64,000 nucleotides of DNA. Origin: SHLQ01 sp047638715. Its GTDB lineage: Bacteria > Actinomycetota > Acidimicrobiia > Acidimicrobiales > SHLQ01. The notes beneath the pieces were generated by a model that saw nothing but the letters and a program-made list of their open reading frames with translations, did no database searches and was not told the DNA's origin. The stretch lies in the NCBI GenBank assembly GCA_047638715.1, contig JBLIMK010000007.1, positions 1-64,000 on the forward strand. Direction: 5' to 3'. Position 1 is the stretch's first letter; each line of letters starts with the position of its first letter. Made by a program: the position numbers and the translations under genes. This document shows, in pieces, positions 15,874-24,607 of this stretch.

Positions 15874-17376
15874 TCAGTCCCGGCCTCGAATGTTGCCACC
15901 CGCCTCGCGTTCGGTACAGAGGGTGTCGAGAGCTCTATCGGCACCAACTCGCCCGGCGTTGTACTCGAATAGCCCGAACGAGGTCTCTCGGTCGGGTCGC
16001 AAGCACAACTGGTCCAGCAGCTCGGTGCCAGCGACGTCGGGGAGGTTTGGTTCCGAACGGATGAGCTCTTCAACCGCATCATCGCTAAGCGACTGCAATG
16101 TCTCGACGTCGACCGTGGTCGTTGCTCGGGAGATGTTGTAGGACGCCACTTGCGCGTCGGGGTTCACCACGTTCAGGCCAAATACGAACAAAGCGGACAG
16201 CACGATTGCGGTGCCAGGGAACCAGCTGCGATCCGCCTGCCAACCCGCGACCGAGAGCGCGTAGGTGGCGATCAAGACCGCAACGCCCCCAGCACCGGCG
16301 ATCGCCCAGAACCGAAGTGGTGTGAGGCCGAACGAGCCGACGTAGAGGAGCAAGCGCTGCAAACTGATGCCCGCGATGACCACCGTCAAAAGCAAGGTGA
16401 CTAGGGCGAGTGGCGTGAAGCGATCTCGCCCCTTTTCGGGGTTGGTGATACGTACAGCTCGCAGGCCGCCGACCAACGAGACCGCCAACCCAGCAACCCA
16501 CAGCAGTTGGAAAAAGCCGCTTCGGGCATGCTCTGCCGACGTTAATCCTTCGGTGCGCAGCACATGGTCAGCGCCTCCGAAGGCGACGACGAGCTGCGTG
16601 ATGACGAAAGCCGAGAAGAGCGCCGCGAGGCTTCCCAGAATGATCGTGACTTCGAGCGAGCCGAGCATCCGAATATTCAGCGACTTCTGCGCTGGCGGTG
16701 TCTCGTGTGCGGCGCGACTCACGAATCCGAAGAGCACGATCGCAACGAGCAACGTCACGATGATGTGACCCACGAGGGTCGGAAGGTTTCCGAGTAAAAG
16801 GAACTTGGCGAAGACGTCATCGGCCGATGCCAACAGCGTGGTGAAGACGATAAGCACCGGGATCGCCACCGCAATTCCTCGGAGGAACGGTGCGAGCTTT
16901 CTGTCGGTCGTGAGGGCCGTGGCGAAACGACGCAGTAGGCCAAGGCCGTACAACCACTCGAACGTTGGAGCCCACACATCCATGACGACGTCCCGGACAC
17001 GAACGTCGAGCGGCGAACCTCGAAGCGATATACCCGCGGCAACGCCGAGAAGAATGAGGACCGTGACGACGTTCGCCAACGTGAGCGGGGTATCCGCGCG
17101 GATAGCGAGCCATGGCGCCACAGCCGATGCGAGCGCCAAGAATAGAAGCGGCTCACGGCGTCGAACTCGGCTACTCCAGATAAGCGTCACGACCAGGACG
17201 ATCACAAGAAGCGCGCTCGATGCAGAGGCGACCGCGCCGGTTCGAAGGATCAGGTTGCCGAGGAATCCAGCGATGATCGCGCCAACGATCTCAGGGGTCC
17301 GTACGTCGGGTGAATCGCCGCGTTTCGGGAGAACCTGACCTGCCTGGGGTGGTGGGACTTGTTCTTCTTCGGGCAT
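15874..17376 (-). CDS. DUF4173-like polytopic membrane protein, first copy
   Basis: A 500-residue membrane protein with about a dozen hydrophobic segments. The family-like marks are ARSGFFQLLWVAG and GLTPLRFWAIAG, and NPDAQVASYNI follows before a soluble C-terminus (LCLRPDRETSFG). I chose ATG 17376 because GAGGGAGAG sits 9 bases before it; a GTG at 17409 is the alternative. It is the first of two tandem paralogues and lies 122 bases downstream of the MoxR-type ATPase on the same strand. No function can be assigned. Confidence 0.8.
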   Translation of the reverse strand: MPEEEQVPPPQAGQVLPKRGDSPDVRTPEIVGAIIAGFLGNLILRTGAVASASSALLVIVLVVTLIWSSRVRRREPLLFLALASAVAPWLAIRADTPLTLANVVTVLILLGVAAGISLRGSPLDVRVRDVVMDVWAPTFEWLYGLGLLRRFATALTTDRKLAPFLRGIAVAIPVLIVFTTLLASADDVFAKFLLLGNLPTLVGHIIVTLLVAIVLFGFVSRAAHETPPAQKSLNIRMLGSLEVTIILGSLAALFSAFVITQLVVAFGGADHVLRTEGLTSAEHARSGFFQLLWVAGLAVSLVGGLRAVRITNPEKGRDRFTPLALVTLLLTVVIAGISLQRLLLYVGSFGLTPLRFWAIAGAGGVAVLIATYALSVAGWQADRSWFPGTAIVLSALFVFGLNVVNPDAQVASYNISRATTTVDVETLQSLSDDAVEELIRSEPNLPDVAGTELLDQLCLRPDRETSFGLFEYNAGRVGADRALDTLCTEREAGGNIRGRD

Positions 17377-17498
17377 ACCGCTTCGCTCTCCCTCAGGCCT
17401 ACTGTTCACGATCTATCGCGAACAGTAGGCAAGGGGATTGAAAATGTCCCGTAAAGAAGTAGTTGCAATCGTATGACGCAGAGAATGCGTCGATCCAA

Positions 17499-18911
17499 TC
17501 AGCTGCGACCCCGGTATTGCGTCGATCCGCCATGCATGTTTTTGTTCAGCCGCTTGGCGAGGTGCAATCCTTCGAGAACGAGCTCGATAGCCGAAGCCGT
17601 GACCGCAGGATGCGGTTCGATGGAGTCGCCCTCGAGTAGTGCGTCGACCGCCGGCTGCAGCGCAGGAACTTGTGCGAGGAGCTCGACGTAGACGCTCGGG
17701 TCGACATCGGAGCCAACGTCGACCGTGACCCCTTCCTCGAAGGCCTCAACGATTGGGCCGTGCAGCGTTGGATCGACCGTGTCGATAAACGTGGTGTGCA
17801 CCGCTGAGCGGATCAACGCATCGATCACGCGGCCTTCGCCACCCTCCTCGAAGGCTTCCACCTCGATCTTTCCCGACGTCGTCGCAGCAATCGCCGACAG
17901 GTCTCCGATTCGAGGGACCGCGACGTCGTGACCCGCCAAAAGGCTCCGACGAATCGAGTTCGCGATGATCGCCTCGTAGTTCGCAACACTCAACCGGACC
18001 GACACGCCAGAACGCTGGGAGATCTGACTTGAGTCGCGCGCCTGCTGGGAGATCTCCGACACGATCTCGAGCATGAACTCTGGCACACGAACATCGACAA
18101 CATCTGCCGGTGGAAGCACGGCTTCTTGCAGCACGATCGTCATCTCTGTCTCGACGTCGAGCGGGTAGTGCGTTCGAATTTGTGACCCGAAGCGGTCCTT
18201 CAGCGGCGTGATGATTCGGCCGCGGTTGGTGTAGTCCTCCGGGTTGGCCGACGCGAAGAGCACGACGTCGAGCGGCAGCCGAACCTTGTACCCACGAATC
18301 TGTACGTCCCGTTCCTCAAGAACATTGAGCAGTCCGACCTGAATGCGCTCCGACAGATCGGGCAACTCGTTGATTGCGAAGATCCCGCGATTCGTGCGAG
18401 GTACCAGGCCGTAATGAAGGGTGAGCTCATCGCTGAGATAACGGCCCTCTGCGACCTTGATCGGGTCGACCTCGCCAATGAGGTCAGCGATCGAGGTGTC
18501 CGGGGTCGCCAGTTTCTCGCCATATCGCTGATCGCGATGCACCCAATCGATAGGCGTGTCATCGCCCTGTTCGGCGACGAGTGCCCGTGCATAGGCCGAG
18601 ACAGCGTTGAAGGGGTCGTCGTTGATCTCAGACCCCTCGATGATCGGCATCCACTCGTCGAGAAGTGCTGTCAGGCCGCGAATCATTCGCGTCTTCGCCT
18701 GTCCACGCTCGCCGAGGAAGATCACGTCGTGACCAGCGAGCAAAGCGTTCTCGAGCTGTGGCATCACCGTGTCCTCGTAGCCAAGGACTTCTGCGACGAG
18801 AGGGTCGCCGTTTCGGATGCGAGCGATCGCGTTCCGGCGCAGTTCTTCGGCCACCGGCACGGACGCCCAGCCGGTCTTGACGAGTTCACCGAGGGTCGTT
18901 GGTCTGCTCAT
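17499..18911 (-). CDS. MoxR/Mg-chelatase-type AAA+ ATPase, Rv0958-like
   Basis: A 470-residue AAA+ protein. The P-loop is G67-E-R-G-Q-A-K-T74. The Walker B region reads GIFAINELPDL, with N181-E182 instead of the usual D-E, as I recall for the mycobacterial relative. VGLLNVLEERDVQIRG (sensor/pre-sensor insert) and ASANPEDYTNRGRIITPLKDRFG follow, and the C-terminal part is a lid domain. Such ATPases pair with VWA proteins as chaperones or metal-insertion machines. The likely partner is 7492-9519, about 8 kb away. Confidence 0.88.
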   Translation of the reverse strand: MSRPTTLGELVKTGWASVPVAEELRRNAIARIRNGDPLVAEVLGYEDTVMPQLENALLAGHDVIFLGERGQAKTRMIRGLTALLDEWMPIIEGSEINDDPFNAVSAYARALVAEQGDDTPIDWVHRDQRYGEKLATPDTSIADLIGEVDPIKVAEGRYLSDELTLHYGLVPRTNRGIFAINELPDLSERIQVGLLNVLEERDVQIRGYKVRLPLDVVLFASANPEDYTNRGRIITPLKDRFGSQIRTHYPLDVETEMTIVLQEAVLPPADVVDVRVPEFMLEIVSEISQQARDSSQISQRSGVSVRLSVANYEAIIANSIRRSLLAGHDVAVPRIGDLSAIAATTSGKIEVEAFEEGGEGRVIDALIRSAVHTTFIDTVDPTLHGPIVEAFEEGVTVDVGSDVDPSVYVELLAQVPALQPAVDALLEGDSIEPHPAVTASAIELVLEGLHLAKRLNKNMHGGSTQYRGRS

Positions 18912-19017
18912 TACCCGTGCTTACCACAGGACCTCAACAACTCAGCTGCGGAGTAGGGCACCGCGCGTCTCGACATCGAAGAGGCATCGGATGCTAAACA
19001 TCTTCTGAGAAATATAT

Positions 19018-19039
19018 GGGTCGCCAATCAGCGCGACCC
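19018..19039 (+). other. Small hairpin before the RDD gene
   Basis: GGGTCGC (19018-19024) and GCGACCC (19033-19039) form a perfect 7-bp stem with an 8-nt loop, about 26 bases before the RDD start and just after an AATATATG stretch that could be a -10 region. It may be a 5' UTR structure. Function unknown. Confidence 0.3.
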
Positions 19040-19065
19040 ACCCCACGAATAGGACGGGAACAGCA

Positions 19066-19575
19066 ATGAGCGATTTTCCAGCAGCACCACCACCCTCGGA
19101 CATGGCCGCCGGAGCACCGGCGACGTTTGGTCAGCGGTTCATCGCCCTGATCATCGACGCCGTGATCCTCATGGCGCTTGGGTTGCCAGGCTTCATCCTT
19201 CTGATTCTTGGGAGCGCTATCGGCGGCGGCTTCGGCGTCCTGGTTCTCCTGATCGGAATCTTGTTGATGGTCGCATCGGTATTCGCTTCGCTCTACATCT
19301 ACTTCGCCGGCATCGGAAACGAGGGCCAGACCCCGGGCAAAAGGATGCAGGGTGTCAAGGTCGTGAACGCCAGCGGCGGCACGATCGGTGTCGGCGGCGC
19401 GGTCATTCGATACATCGTCCAGTACCTCACGAACATCATTTGTTACATCGGTTCGCTGTGGATGCTCTTTGATGCTGAAAAGAAGACCCTCTACGACAAG
19501 ATTCTCGACAACCAGGTCATCCAGGTCGAAAAGGGTGAACTGATGCCCCTCTTCCCTGGCGGAAAACCCTTCTAG
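19066..19575 (+). CDS. RDD-family membrane protein
   Basis: A 169-residue membrane protein. The Arg-Asp-Asp-type start of the domain is FGQRFIALIIDAVIL at about residues 22-36. Three or four hydrophobic helices follow, with GQTPGKRMQGVKVV between helices 2 and 3 and a last DAEKKTLYDKILDNQVI segment. A Pro/Ala-rich leader precedes the domain. RDD proteins are thought to be transporters or channels, and the substrate is unknown. A strong hairpin follows the stop, so it is probably monocistronic. Confidence 0.88.
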   Translation: MSDFPAAPPPSDMAAGAPATFGQRFIALIIDAVILMALGLPGFILLILGSAIGGGFGVLVLLIGILLMVASVFASLYIYFAGIGNEGQTPGKRMQGVKVVNASGGTIGVGGAVIRYIVQYLTNIICYIGSLWMLFDAEKKTLYDKILDNQVIQVEKGELMPLFPGGKPF

Positions 19576-19590
19576 AACGCAAGAACGAAC

Positions 19591-19630
19591 GAAGCCGCCA
19601 GCCTGGAACTGACGCCGGGCTGGCGGCTTC
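19591..19630 (+). terminator. Hairpin terminator after the RDD gene
   Basis: GAAGCCGCCAGCC (19591-19603) pairs perfectly with GGCTGGCGGCTTC (19618-19630), 13 bp with a 14-nt loop. It starts 15 bases past the RDD stop. Only a short T run (GTTTTC) follows. Confidence 0.75.
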
Positions 19631-19646
19631 GACCGTTTTCGACCTC

Positions 19647-19652
19647 TAATCT
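19647..19652 (+). promoter_or_regulatory. Candidate -10 box of a leaderless gene
   Basis: TAATCT lies exactly 6 nt before the ATG at 19659, immediately after the RDD terminator. There is no ribosome site. Transcription would begin at or next to the start codon. Confidence 0.55.
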
Positions 19653-19658
19653 TTGACG

Positions 19659-21530
19659 ATGCGCTTCGCTGCGATTATCGCCGCGGCATTCTTGGCCGTC
19701 GACCCATTTGGTTGGGACCAGTACGGGCCCCTTCGGTTCGCGTTGGTCTCGACGTTGGGATTCGCGGCCATCGCCGTCTCGCTCGGCTCCGGCGACCTTC
19801 GATCGCAGCCGCTGCCTCGCTGGTCTGTACTCGGTTGGATCGGCGTGTTGCTCGCCATGTCCATCTCGACGGCAACGTCAGCCGATTCTTGGCACGCCTT
19901 GATCGGTACGCCGGAGCGGCACCTTGGCCTCGCGAGCTGGGTGTTGTTCGCAGGCCTCTTCGCCGTAAGTTCGCTCTATCCGTTCTCCGCCGTCGAAGTG
20001 GTTTCGCGAGCCGCTGTTTTGGTTGCTGTCGCCAGCGGCGTTTGGGCAATCCTCGAGTCGCTCGACATTGGTTGGTTCGACTCGGCCTTTGCCGGCGATC
20101 GAGTCGGGGGACCGCTCGGACAGCCGGCCTATCTGGGCGCCGGAATGTTGCTGGTCGTCCCACTCGCTGCTGCTGCAGCCGTCGACCGCTTCAACTCGAT
20201 CACTGCACGACTCCTCGGAGCGTCTGGCACGGCGCTCGGTCTCTGCGCGCTTGCACTCTCGGAATCGCGGGCGGCATGGGTGGGGGCACTCGCGGCGGCC
20301 GCACTCCTCGTCATCCGCAGGAAGCAGATCATCGGTGGGCTTGTCGGCGCGGCCGCTATCGCCGCTCTGCTGATCTTCACACCGTTGGGAGACCGAGCAG
20401 CAACCCTCACCGATGTGGACTCCGGCGTGGTTGCGGGCCGACTCGACGAGTGGCAGGTCGGCGCCAGAGCCGTGCTCGATACACCCACCTTCGGCATCAC
20501 CGGGCATGGTCCAGAGGGATATCGAACCGTCTTCGGCGAACACGTCGACGAGGCCTACGTTGTGACGTACGGGCGCGACGTGATCACCGACCGAGCCCAT
20601 AACGGCATCCTCGATACGGCGCTCACCGGAGGACTCTCCGCAGCTGCGGCAATGTTGCTTCTCCAGATCGGACTGGTCATCACCGCCCTGCAAAGAATTC
20701 GAGCGAACACTCCGCTCGACGTCGCACTCGGCGCCGCGTCGATCGCCTACGTGATCCAACAGCTCTTCCTCTTTCCCCTCGCCGAACTCGACCCGGTGCT
20801 TTGGATCGTTGCTGGTCTGCTCATTGCTCGACGCCCTCATCGGCTCAGCACTCGCGCGCCACTGTTCCGGCAGGTATCGGGCGGCCGTCGCGCCGCCATG
20901 TTCGGCGCTGGATTCCTGTCTGCCGTCGCGGCGATCGCTGGCCTCTCGGACGTAGCCGCCGACCACGCGGTTCTTGACGTCGTCGAAGCCGACGACGGTG
21001 CGACAGCGCTACGAGCAGCCGACCGTGCTCGCGACCGCCGACCCGATTCGATTCGGTATGACTTCATCGCTGCTCGAGCAGCCTCGGCGGGAGGAACGGC
21101 CGACGACTTCCGGACGTCGCTGGACCGGCTGCAACACGGACTCGCGCTTTCGCCGAAGGACCCCGCGTTCCTGACCGAACAGGCGAACGTGTTGTTGGAG
21201 ATCGCACGACGGAGCACCGACGAACGTGACCTCGACGTGGCGATGGACGCGCTCGAGGAACGCGACGCGCTCGACCCGAACAATCCAAGCACGCAACAGA
21301 GCTTCGGAACCGCCCTAGCACTCGACGGGCAAACCAACGCCGCCATCGCCCAACTCGAGCACGCGGCAGCTCTCGACCCGACATCGATCGAATCGCTTCT
21401 CAACCTCGCTCTCGTGCAACTCGAAGATGGTCGCCTCGACGACGGCGCGACAACCCTTGAGCGCGTCGACGATCTCGCCCCGACGAACGCGAACGCTCAA
21501 CAGCTCCGCCGAGACTTTCTTTCAGGCTGA
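19659..21530 (+). CDS. O-antigen-ligase-like membrane protein with TPR tail
   Basis: A 623-residue protein in two parts. About residues 1-410 are polytopic membrane (ten or more helices) with the Wzy_C / O-antigen-ligase look, including a large loop with GRLDEWQVGARAVLDTPTFGITGHGPEGYRTVFG and DRAHNGILDTALTGG. About residues 430-623 are tetratricopeptide-like repeats (ALDPNNPSTQQSFGTALALDG, ALDPTSIESLLNLALVQLEDG). Such proteins polymerise or ligate cell-surface glycans or glycosylate proteins. The leaderless promoter favours ATG 19659 over TTG 19653. No glycan cluster surrounds it. Confidence 0.82.
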   Translation: MRFAAIIAAAFLAVDPFGWDQYGPLRFALVSTLGFAAIAVSLGSGDLRSQPLPRWSVLGWIGVLLAMSISTATSADSWHALIGTPERHLGLASWVLFAGLFAVSSLYPFSAVEVVSRAAVLVAVASGVWAILESLDIGWFDSAFAGDRVGGPLGQPAYLGAGMLLVVPLAAAAAVDRFNSITARLLGASGTALGLCALALSESRAAWVGALAAAALLVIRRKQIIGGLVGAAAIAALLIFTPLGDRAATLTDVDSGVVAGRLDEWQVGARAVLDTPTFGITGHGPEGYRTVFGEHVDEAYVVTYGRDVITDRAHNGILDTALTGGLSAAAAMLLLQIGLVITALQRIRANTPLDVALGAASIAYVIQQLFLFPLAELDPVLWIVAGLLIARRPHRLSTRAPLFRQVSGGRRAAMFGAGFLSAVAAIAGLSDVAADHAVLDVVEADDGATALRAADRARDRRPDSIRYDFIAARAASAGGTADDFRTSLDRLQHGLALSPKDPAFLTEQANVLLEIARRSTDERDLDVAMDALEERDALDPNNPSTQQSFGTALALDGQTNAAIAQLEHAAALDPTSIESLLNLALVQLEDGRLDDGATTLERVDDLAPTNANAQQLRRDFLSG

Positions 21531-21568
21531 CCGAGAAATTTCCTGGACGATCGTTCAGTTTTAGTGCT

Positions 21569-21574
21569 TAGACT
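21569..21574 (+). promoter_or_regulatory. Candidate -10 box of leaderless dmdA-like gene
   Basis: TAGACT lies exactly 6 nt before ATG 21581 with no ribosome site between. Confidence 0.55.
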
Positions 21575-21580
21575 CTTTGC

Positions 21581-22693
21581 ATGAATCGCATCACCCTGAG
21601 TCCGCGCATTCGGATGACCCCGTTCCACAACTCGACAATCGCCGCCGGGCTGTCCGACATCAGCGTCTACAACAAGATGGTTTTGCCAACGTCGTACGGC
21701 GACCTGAAAGCCGAATACGACCGCCTGATCAACGGCGTTGCGATCTGGGATGTTTCGGTCGAGCGCCAAGTCCAGATCAGTGGCCCCGATGCCGACGTGT
21801 GCGCGCAATATTTCACGACAAGAGACATCACAAACATGGTCGAAGGTCAGGGCAAGTACGTGGCGATGTGCGATCACGCTGGTCACATCTTGAACGATCC
21901 GGTGCTGATGAAGCTGAGCGGTAGCCGTTACTGGTTCTCCATTGCGGACAACGACATGTTGCTCTTCTGTAAGGGTGTTGCAGCCGAGCGCGGCTGGGAC
22001 GTCCAGGTCACCGAGCCCGATGTGTCGCCGCTTGCTGTGCAAGGCCCCAAGGCCGAGGACCTGATCGCCGAACTATTCGGCGAGCACGTTCGCTCCCTCA
22101 AGTACTTCTGGTTCACCGAGACCGAACTCGACGGCATACCGCTCGTTCTGTGCCGCTCGGGGTGGAGCAAGCAGGGTGGCTTCGAGCTCTTCCTCCAAGA
22201 CGGCAGTCGCGGCGACGAGCTGTGGGCGAAGGTCGTAGCAGCAGGCGAGAAGTACGACATTGGTCCGGGCGCTCCGAACCATATCGAGCGCGTCGAGAGT
22301 GGCCTGCTGTCGTGGGGAGGCGATAACACGCCCGACTCCAATCCATTCGAGGTAGGCATGGGTCGTTATGTCGACACCGATACCGATGTTGAATACATCG
22401 GCAAAGCAGCGTTGCAAGCGGTCGTCGCCAATGGTGGGCCAGAACGCCTCTTCGTCGGCGTGAACATCGACACGCCGCTCACCGAAGCCTGGCCCCTCCC
22501 GGAACGGACACCGATAATGCTCGATGGCGAGCAGGTCGGAACACTCAGCGCAATCATCCACAGCCATCGTCTCGACCGGACGATCGGCTTGGCCCAGATC
22601 TCACGTACCGTCGTCGAGGCAGGCCATGGCGTCGAGGTCCAAACACCGGACGGCCCGAGAAGCGCCACGGTTCAGAAGCTCCCGTTCTTGTAG
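21581..22693 (+). CDS. dmdA: DmdA-like aminomethyltransferase (DMSP demethylase candidate)
   Basis: A 370-residue GcvT-fold, tetrahydrofolate-dependent protein. Several blocks match what I recall of Pelagibacter DmdA rather than GcvT: WDVSVERQVQISGPDA, GHILNDPVLMKL, EPDVSPLAVQGPKAEDL, SGWSKQGGFE and IERVESGLLSWGGDNT. DmdA moves a methyl group from dimethylsulfoniopropionate to THF, giving methylmercaptopropionate. The similarity was judged by eye. Related non-DMSP paralogues exist, so substrate is likely but not proven. dmdB-D are not in the adjacent genes, although an acyl-CoA ligase lies at 51311. Monocistronic with a leaderless promoter. Confidence 0.72.
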   Translation: MNRITLSPRIRMTPFHNSTIAAGLSDISVYNKMVLPTSYGDLKAEYDRLINGVAIWDVSVERQVQISGPDADVCAQYFTTRDITNMVEGQGKYVAMCDHAGHILNDPVLMKLSGSRYWFSIADNDMLLFCKGVAAERGWDVQVTEPDVSPLAVQGPKAEDLIAELFGEHVRSLKYFWFTETELDGIPLVLCRSGWSKQGGFELFLQDGSRGDELWAKVVAAGEKYDIGPGAPNHIERVESGLLSWGGDNTPDSNPFEVGMGRYVDTDTDVEYIGKAALQAVVANGGPERLFVGVNIDTPLTEAWPLPERTPIMLDGEQVGTLSAIIHSHRLDRTIGLAQISRTVVEAGHGVEVQTPDGPRSATVQKLPFL

Positions 22694-22734
22694 GAACGCT
22701 GCGGTGTCGAAACGTCGCAGTGTCGGATATCAAC

Positions 22735-23628
22735 TCAGGACACGGGCGCAGCGGCGGTACGAGCGTTTGCGTTGACGAGCACATACACGCCAAACACCAC
22801 GAGCACTCCACCGACACCCTCGATGAAGCCCAAGACCTCGTCCCGAATCAACCACGCGAAGAAGACGCCGAACAACGGGATGAGATAGGCGGTCGAGGCT
22901 GCAACGATCGGGGTTGCGCGGGTGACCACGATCACCATGAGTGAGAACGTCAATGCGTTCGATGGAATGGCGGCGTAGAGCAGCGGCCACAACAACCCGA
23001 GTGACCAGTCGGTGCCATCGACACCTTCGACGACCAGCGCGAACGGTACGAGTACGAGCGCCGACATCCACAGCTGCACACCCACCAACATGATGGGCGA
23101 CACCCGCGAGAAGTCTTTCCACTTCATGTAAACCGTGCCGAACGCCCATGCGGCCGCGCTCACCAGAAGAGAGAGGATTCCGACTGCGGTCGTCTCGCCC
23201 CCTAGCGACGGACTCGCCAAGACTGCTGCTCCGACAAACCCGATGATCAATCCAGCTTGGCCACGACGGCTCGTCTTCGTGCCGAGTAACGCCAAAGCGA
23301 ACAACGCCGTGAATAACGGAAGCGTTGCAGAAGCGAGCGAACCCAGTCCGGCGGGCACTCGACTTATACCGAACAAGAGCAACCCGCTGGATAGGGTCGT
23401 AATGCTGAGGCTGACGACCAAAATATTTTTGAGATCGCCGCGATCGGTTGGAAAACGTTCGCCGCGCAGGCGAGCAAACGCGAGAAGAGCGGCCCCTCCG
23501 ATCACGGTTCTCATCCCAGCGATCAAGAACGGAGTCGAATGCTCGAGCGCAAACTTGAGTACCGAGAAGTTCGCCCCGATCAGAGCGGCGATCAGGACGA
23601 CCGTGGCGAGAATGACCCTCGAACTCAA
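22735..23628 (-). CDS. EamA/DMT-family transporter
   Basis: A 297-residue drug/metabolite transporter with about ten membrane helices in two EamA repeats (IGANFSVLKFALEHSTPFLIAGMRTVIGG in the first, AAAWAFGTVYMKWKD and YLIPLFGVFFAWLIRDE in the second). It probably exports a small metabolite. Its start overlaps the stop of the upstream dioxygenase-like gene by four bases (ATGA), so it is translationally coupled. Its substrate may relate to that enzyme's product. Confidence 0.88.
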   Translation of the reverse strand: MSSRVILATVVLIAALIGANFSVLKFALEHSTPFLIAGMRTVIGGAALLAFARLRGERFPTDRGDLKNILVVSLSITTLSSGLLLFGISRVPAGLGSLASATLPLFTALFALALLGTKTSRRGQAGLIIGFVGAAVLASPSLGGETTAVGILSLLVSAAAWAFGTVYMKWKDFSRVSPIMLVGVQLWMSALVLVPFALVVEGVDGTDWSLGLLWPLLYAAIPSNALTFSLMVIVVTRATPIVAASTAYLIPLFGVFFAWLIRDEVLGFIEGVGGVLVVFGVYVLVNANARTAAAPVS

Positions 23629-24530
23629 CCGAGGATGCCCGGGGTTTCGTCACCAGGACGCACGACGTCACAACTTGGATCATCGGTCATGCCGTAACTG
23701 GAGAACGGTTTGAAGCCGAGCAGTGCGAGATACTCGTCCGAAGCCACCTTCTTGACCTCGCTGCGAACGCCGTAGACGTAGTTCGTGAGTTGGCGCATCA
23801 TCGCCCCACAGAAGTAGGTGGTGATGCCGACCCGAGCACTGTCGGTCACGTTCTGACCAGCGCCGTGCCACATGCGGGCGTCCCAGGCCACGATCGACCC
23901 CGCGGTTCCTTCGCCGACGACCTCGTCGTAGACGCGGTTCGGGTCCGGAAACTGGCCGCTTAGATGGCTCCGCGGGACGAATCGAGTAGCGCCGTTCTCC
24001 TTCGTGAAATCTGTGATCATCCACATGACGTTCACCGCGACCGGCCCCGTGATCGCTTCGGTAGATGGCGTGGGATCGCCCGTGGTGTAAGCGCCGCGCT
24101 CGATGTCGCCCTGGCGGATGAAACCAGTACCCGGGACCTGGGGAGATGGCATCCACCACTGATCGGCGTGCAACGGCATGACCTTGTTGCCGCCGTAGGT
24201 GATATGCGCATCGAACGCCGACAACAGGTGATGCGGACCGAGCATGTGCGTAGCGAGATCTCGTGCGACCGTGTGCAGCGGGAGTTGTTGAAGGAACTCG
24301 CCTTTGTTCACCAACTGGTACACCCATTGATTGACGTGATCGCCCTCCGCCTCAGCCATGTACTCGAAATCGAGGCTCTGCTCGCGCTCGGCTTCTGCCT
24401 GGGCCAAGACGCGGTCACGAACAGCGCGTGTGACGTCAGGACTGAGCACGTCGGGAATGATCGTGAAGCCGTCCGTCTCGAGTTCGGATTTGGCGGTCGC
24501 GATCGACGATGAAATTGTCGGCGAGGTCAT
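23625..24530 (-). CDS. Phytanoyl-CoA dioxygenase (PhyH) family protein
   Basis: A 301-residue Fe(II)/2-oxoglutarate-dependent oxygenase candidate. The metal triad is visible: H121 and D123 in PLHADQWW and H222 in MWHGAGQN. R233 (SARVGITTYF) is placed to bind 2-oxoglutarate. The opening LETDGFTIIPDVLSPD is typical of the family. It hydroxylates an unknown small molecule. It is followed by a coupled EamA transporter and is divergent from the ABC-F gene, with a 77-base shared upstream region. Confidence 0.88.
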   Translation of the reverse strand: MTSPTISSSIATAKSELETDGFTIIPDVLSPDVTRAVRDRVLAQAEAEREQSLDFEYMAEAEGDHVNQWVYQLVNKGEFLQQLPLHTVARDLATHMLGPHHLLSAFDAHITYGGNKVMPLHADQWWMPSPQVPGTGFIRQGDIERGAYTTGDPTPSTEAITGPVAVNVMWMITDFTKENGATRFVPRSHLSGQFPDPNRVYDEVVGEGTAGSIVAWDARMWHGAGQNVTDSARVGITTYFCGAMMRQLTNYVYGVRSEVKKVASDEYLALLGFKPFSSYGMTDDPSCDVVRPGDETPGILG

Positions 24531-24607
24531 GCGACATCATCGCTCAAATGCGCCGCCATATCTAGCTGTCGGCGCCGCGATCATGACTTCTCCAGGCAAG
24601 CTGTTTT

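Noticed and set aside
19712..20602. 296-codon open frame inside the O-antigen-ligase-like gene
   Set aside because: It is an Arg-rich out-of-phase shadow of a membrane protein with clear domain structure.
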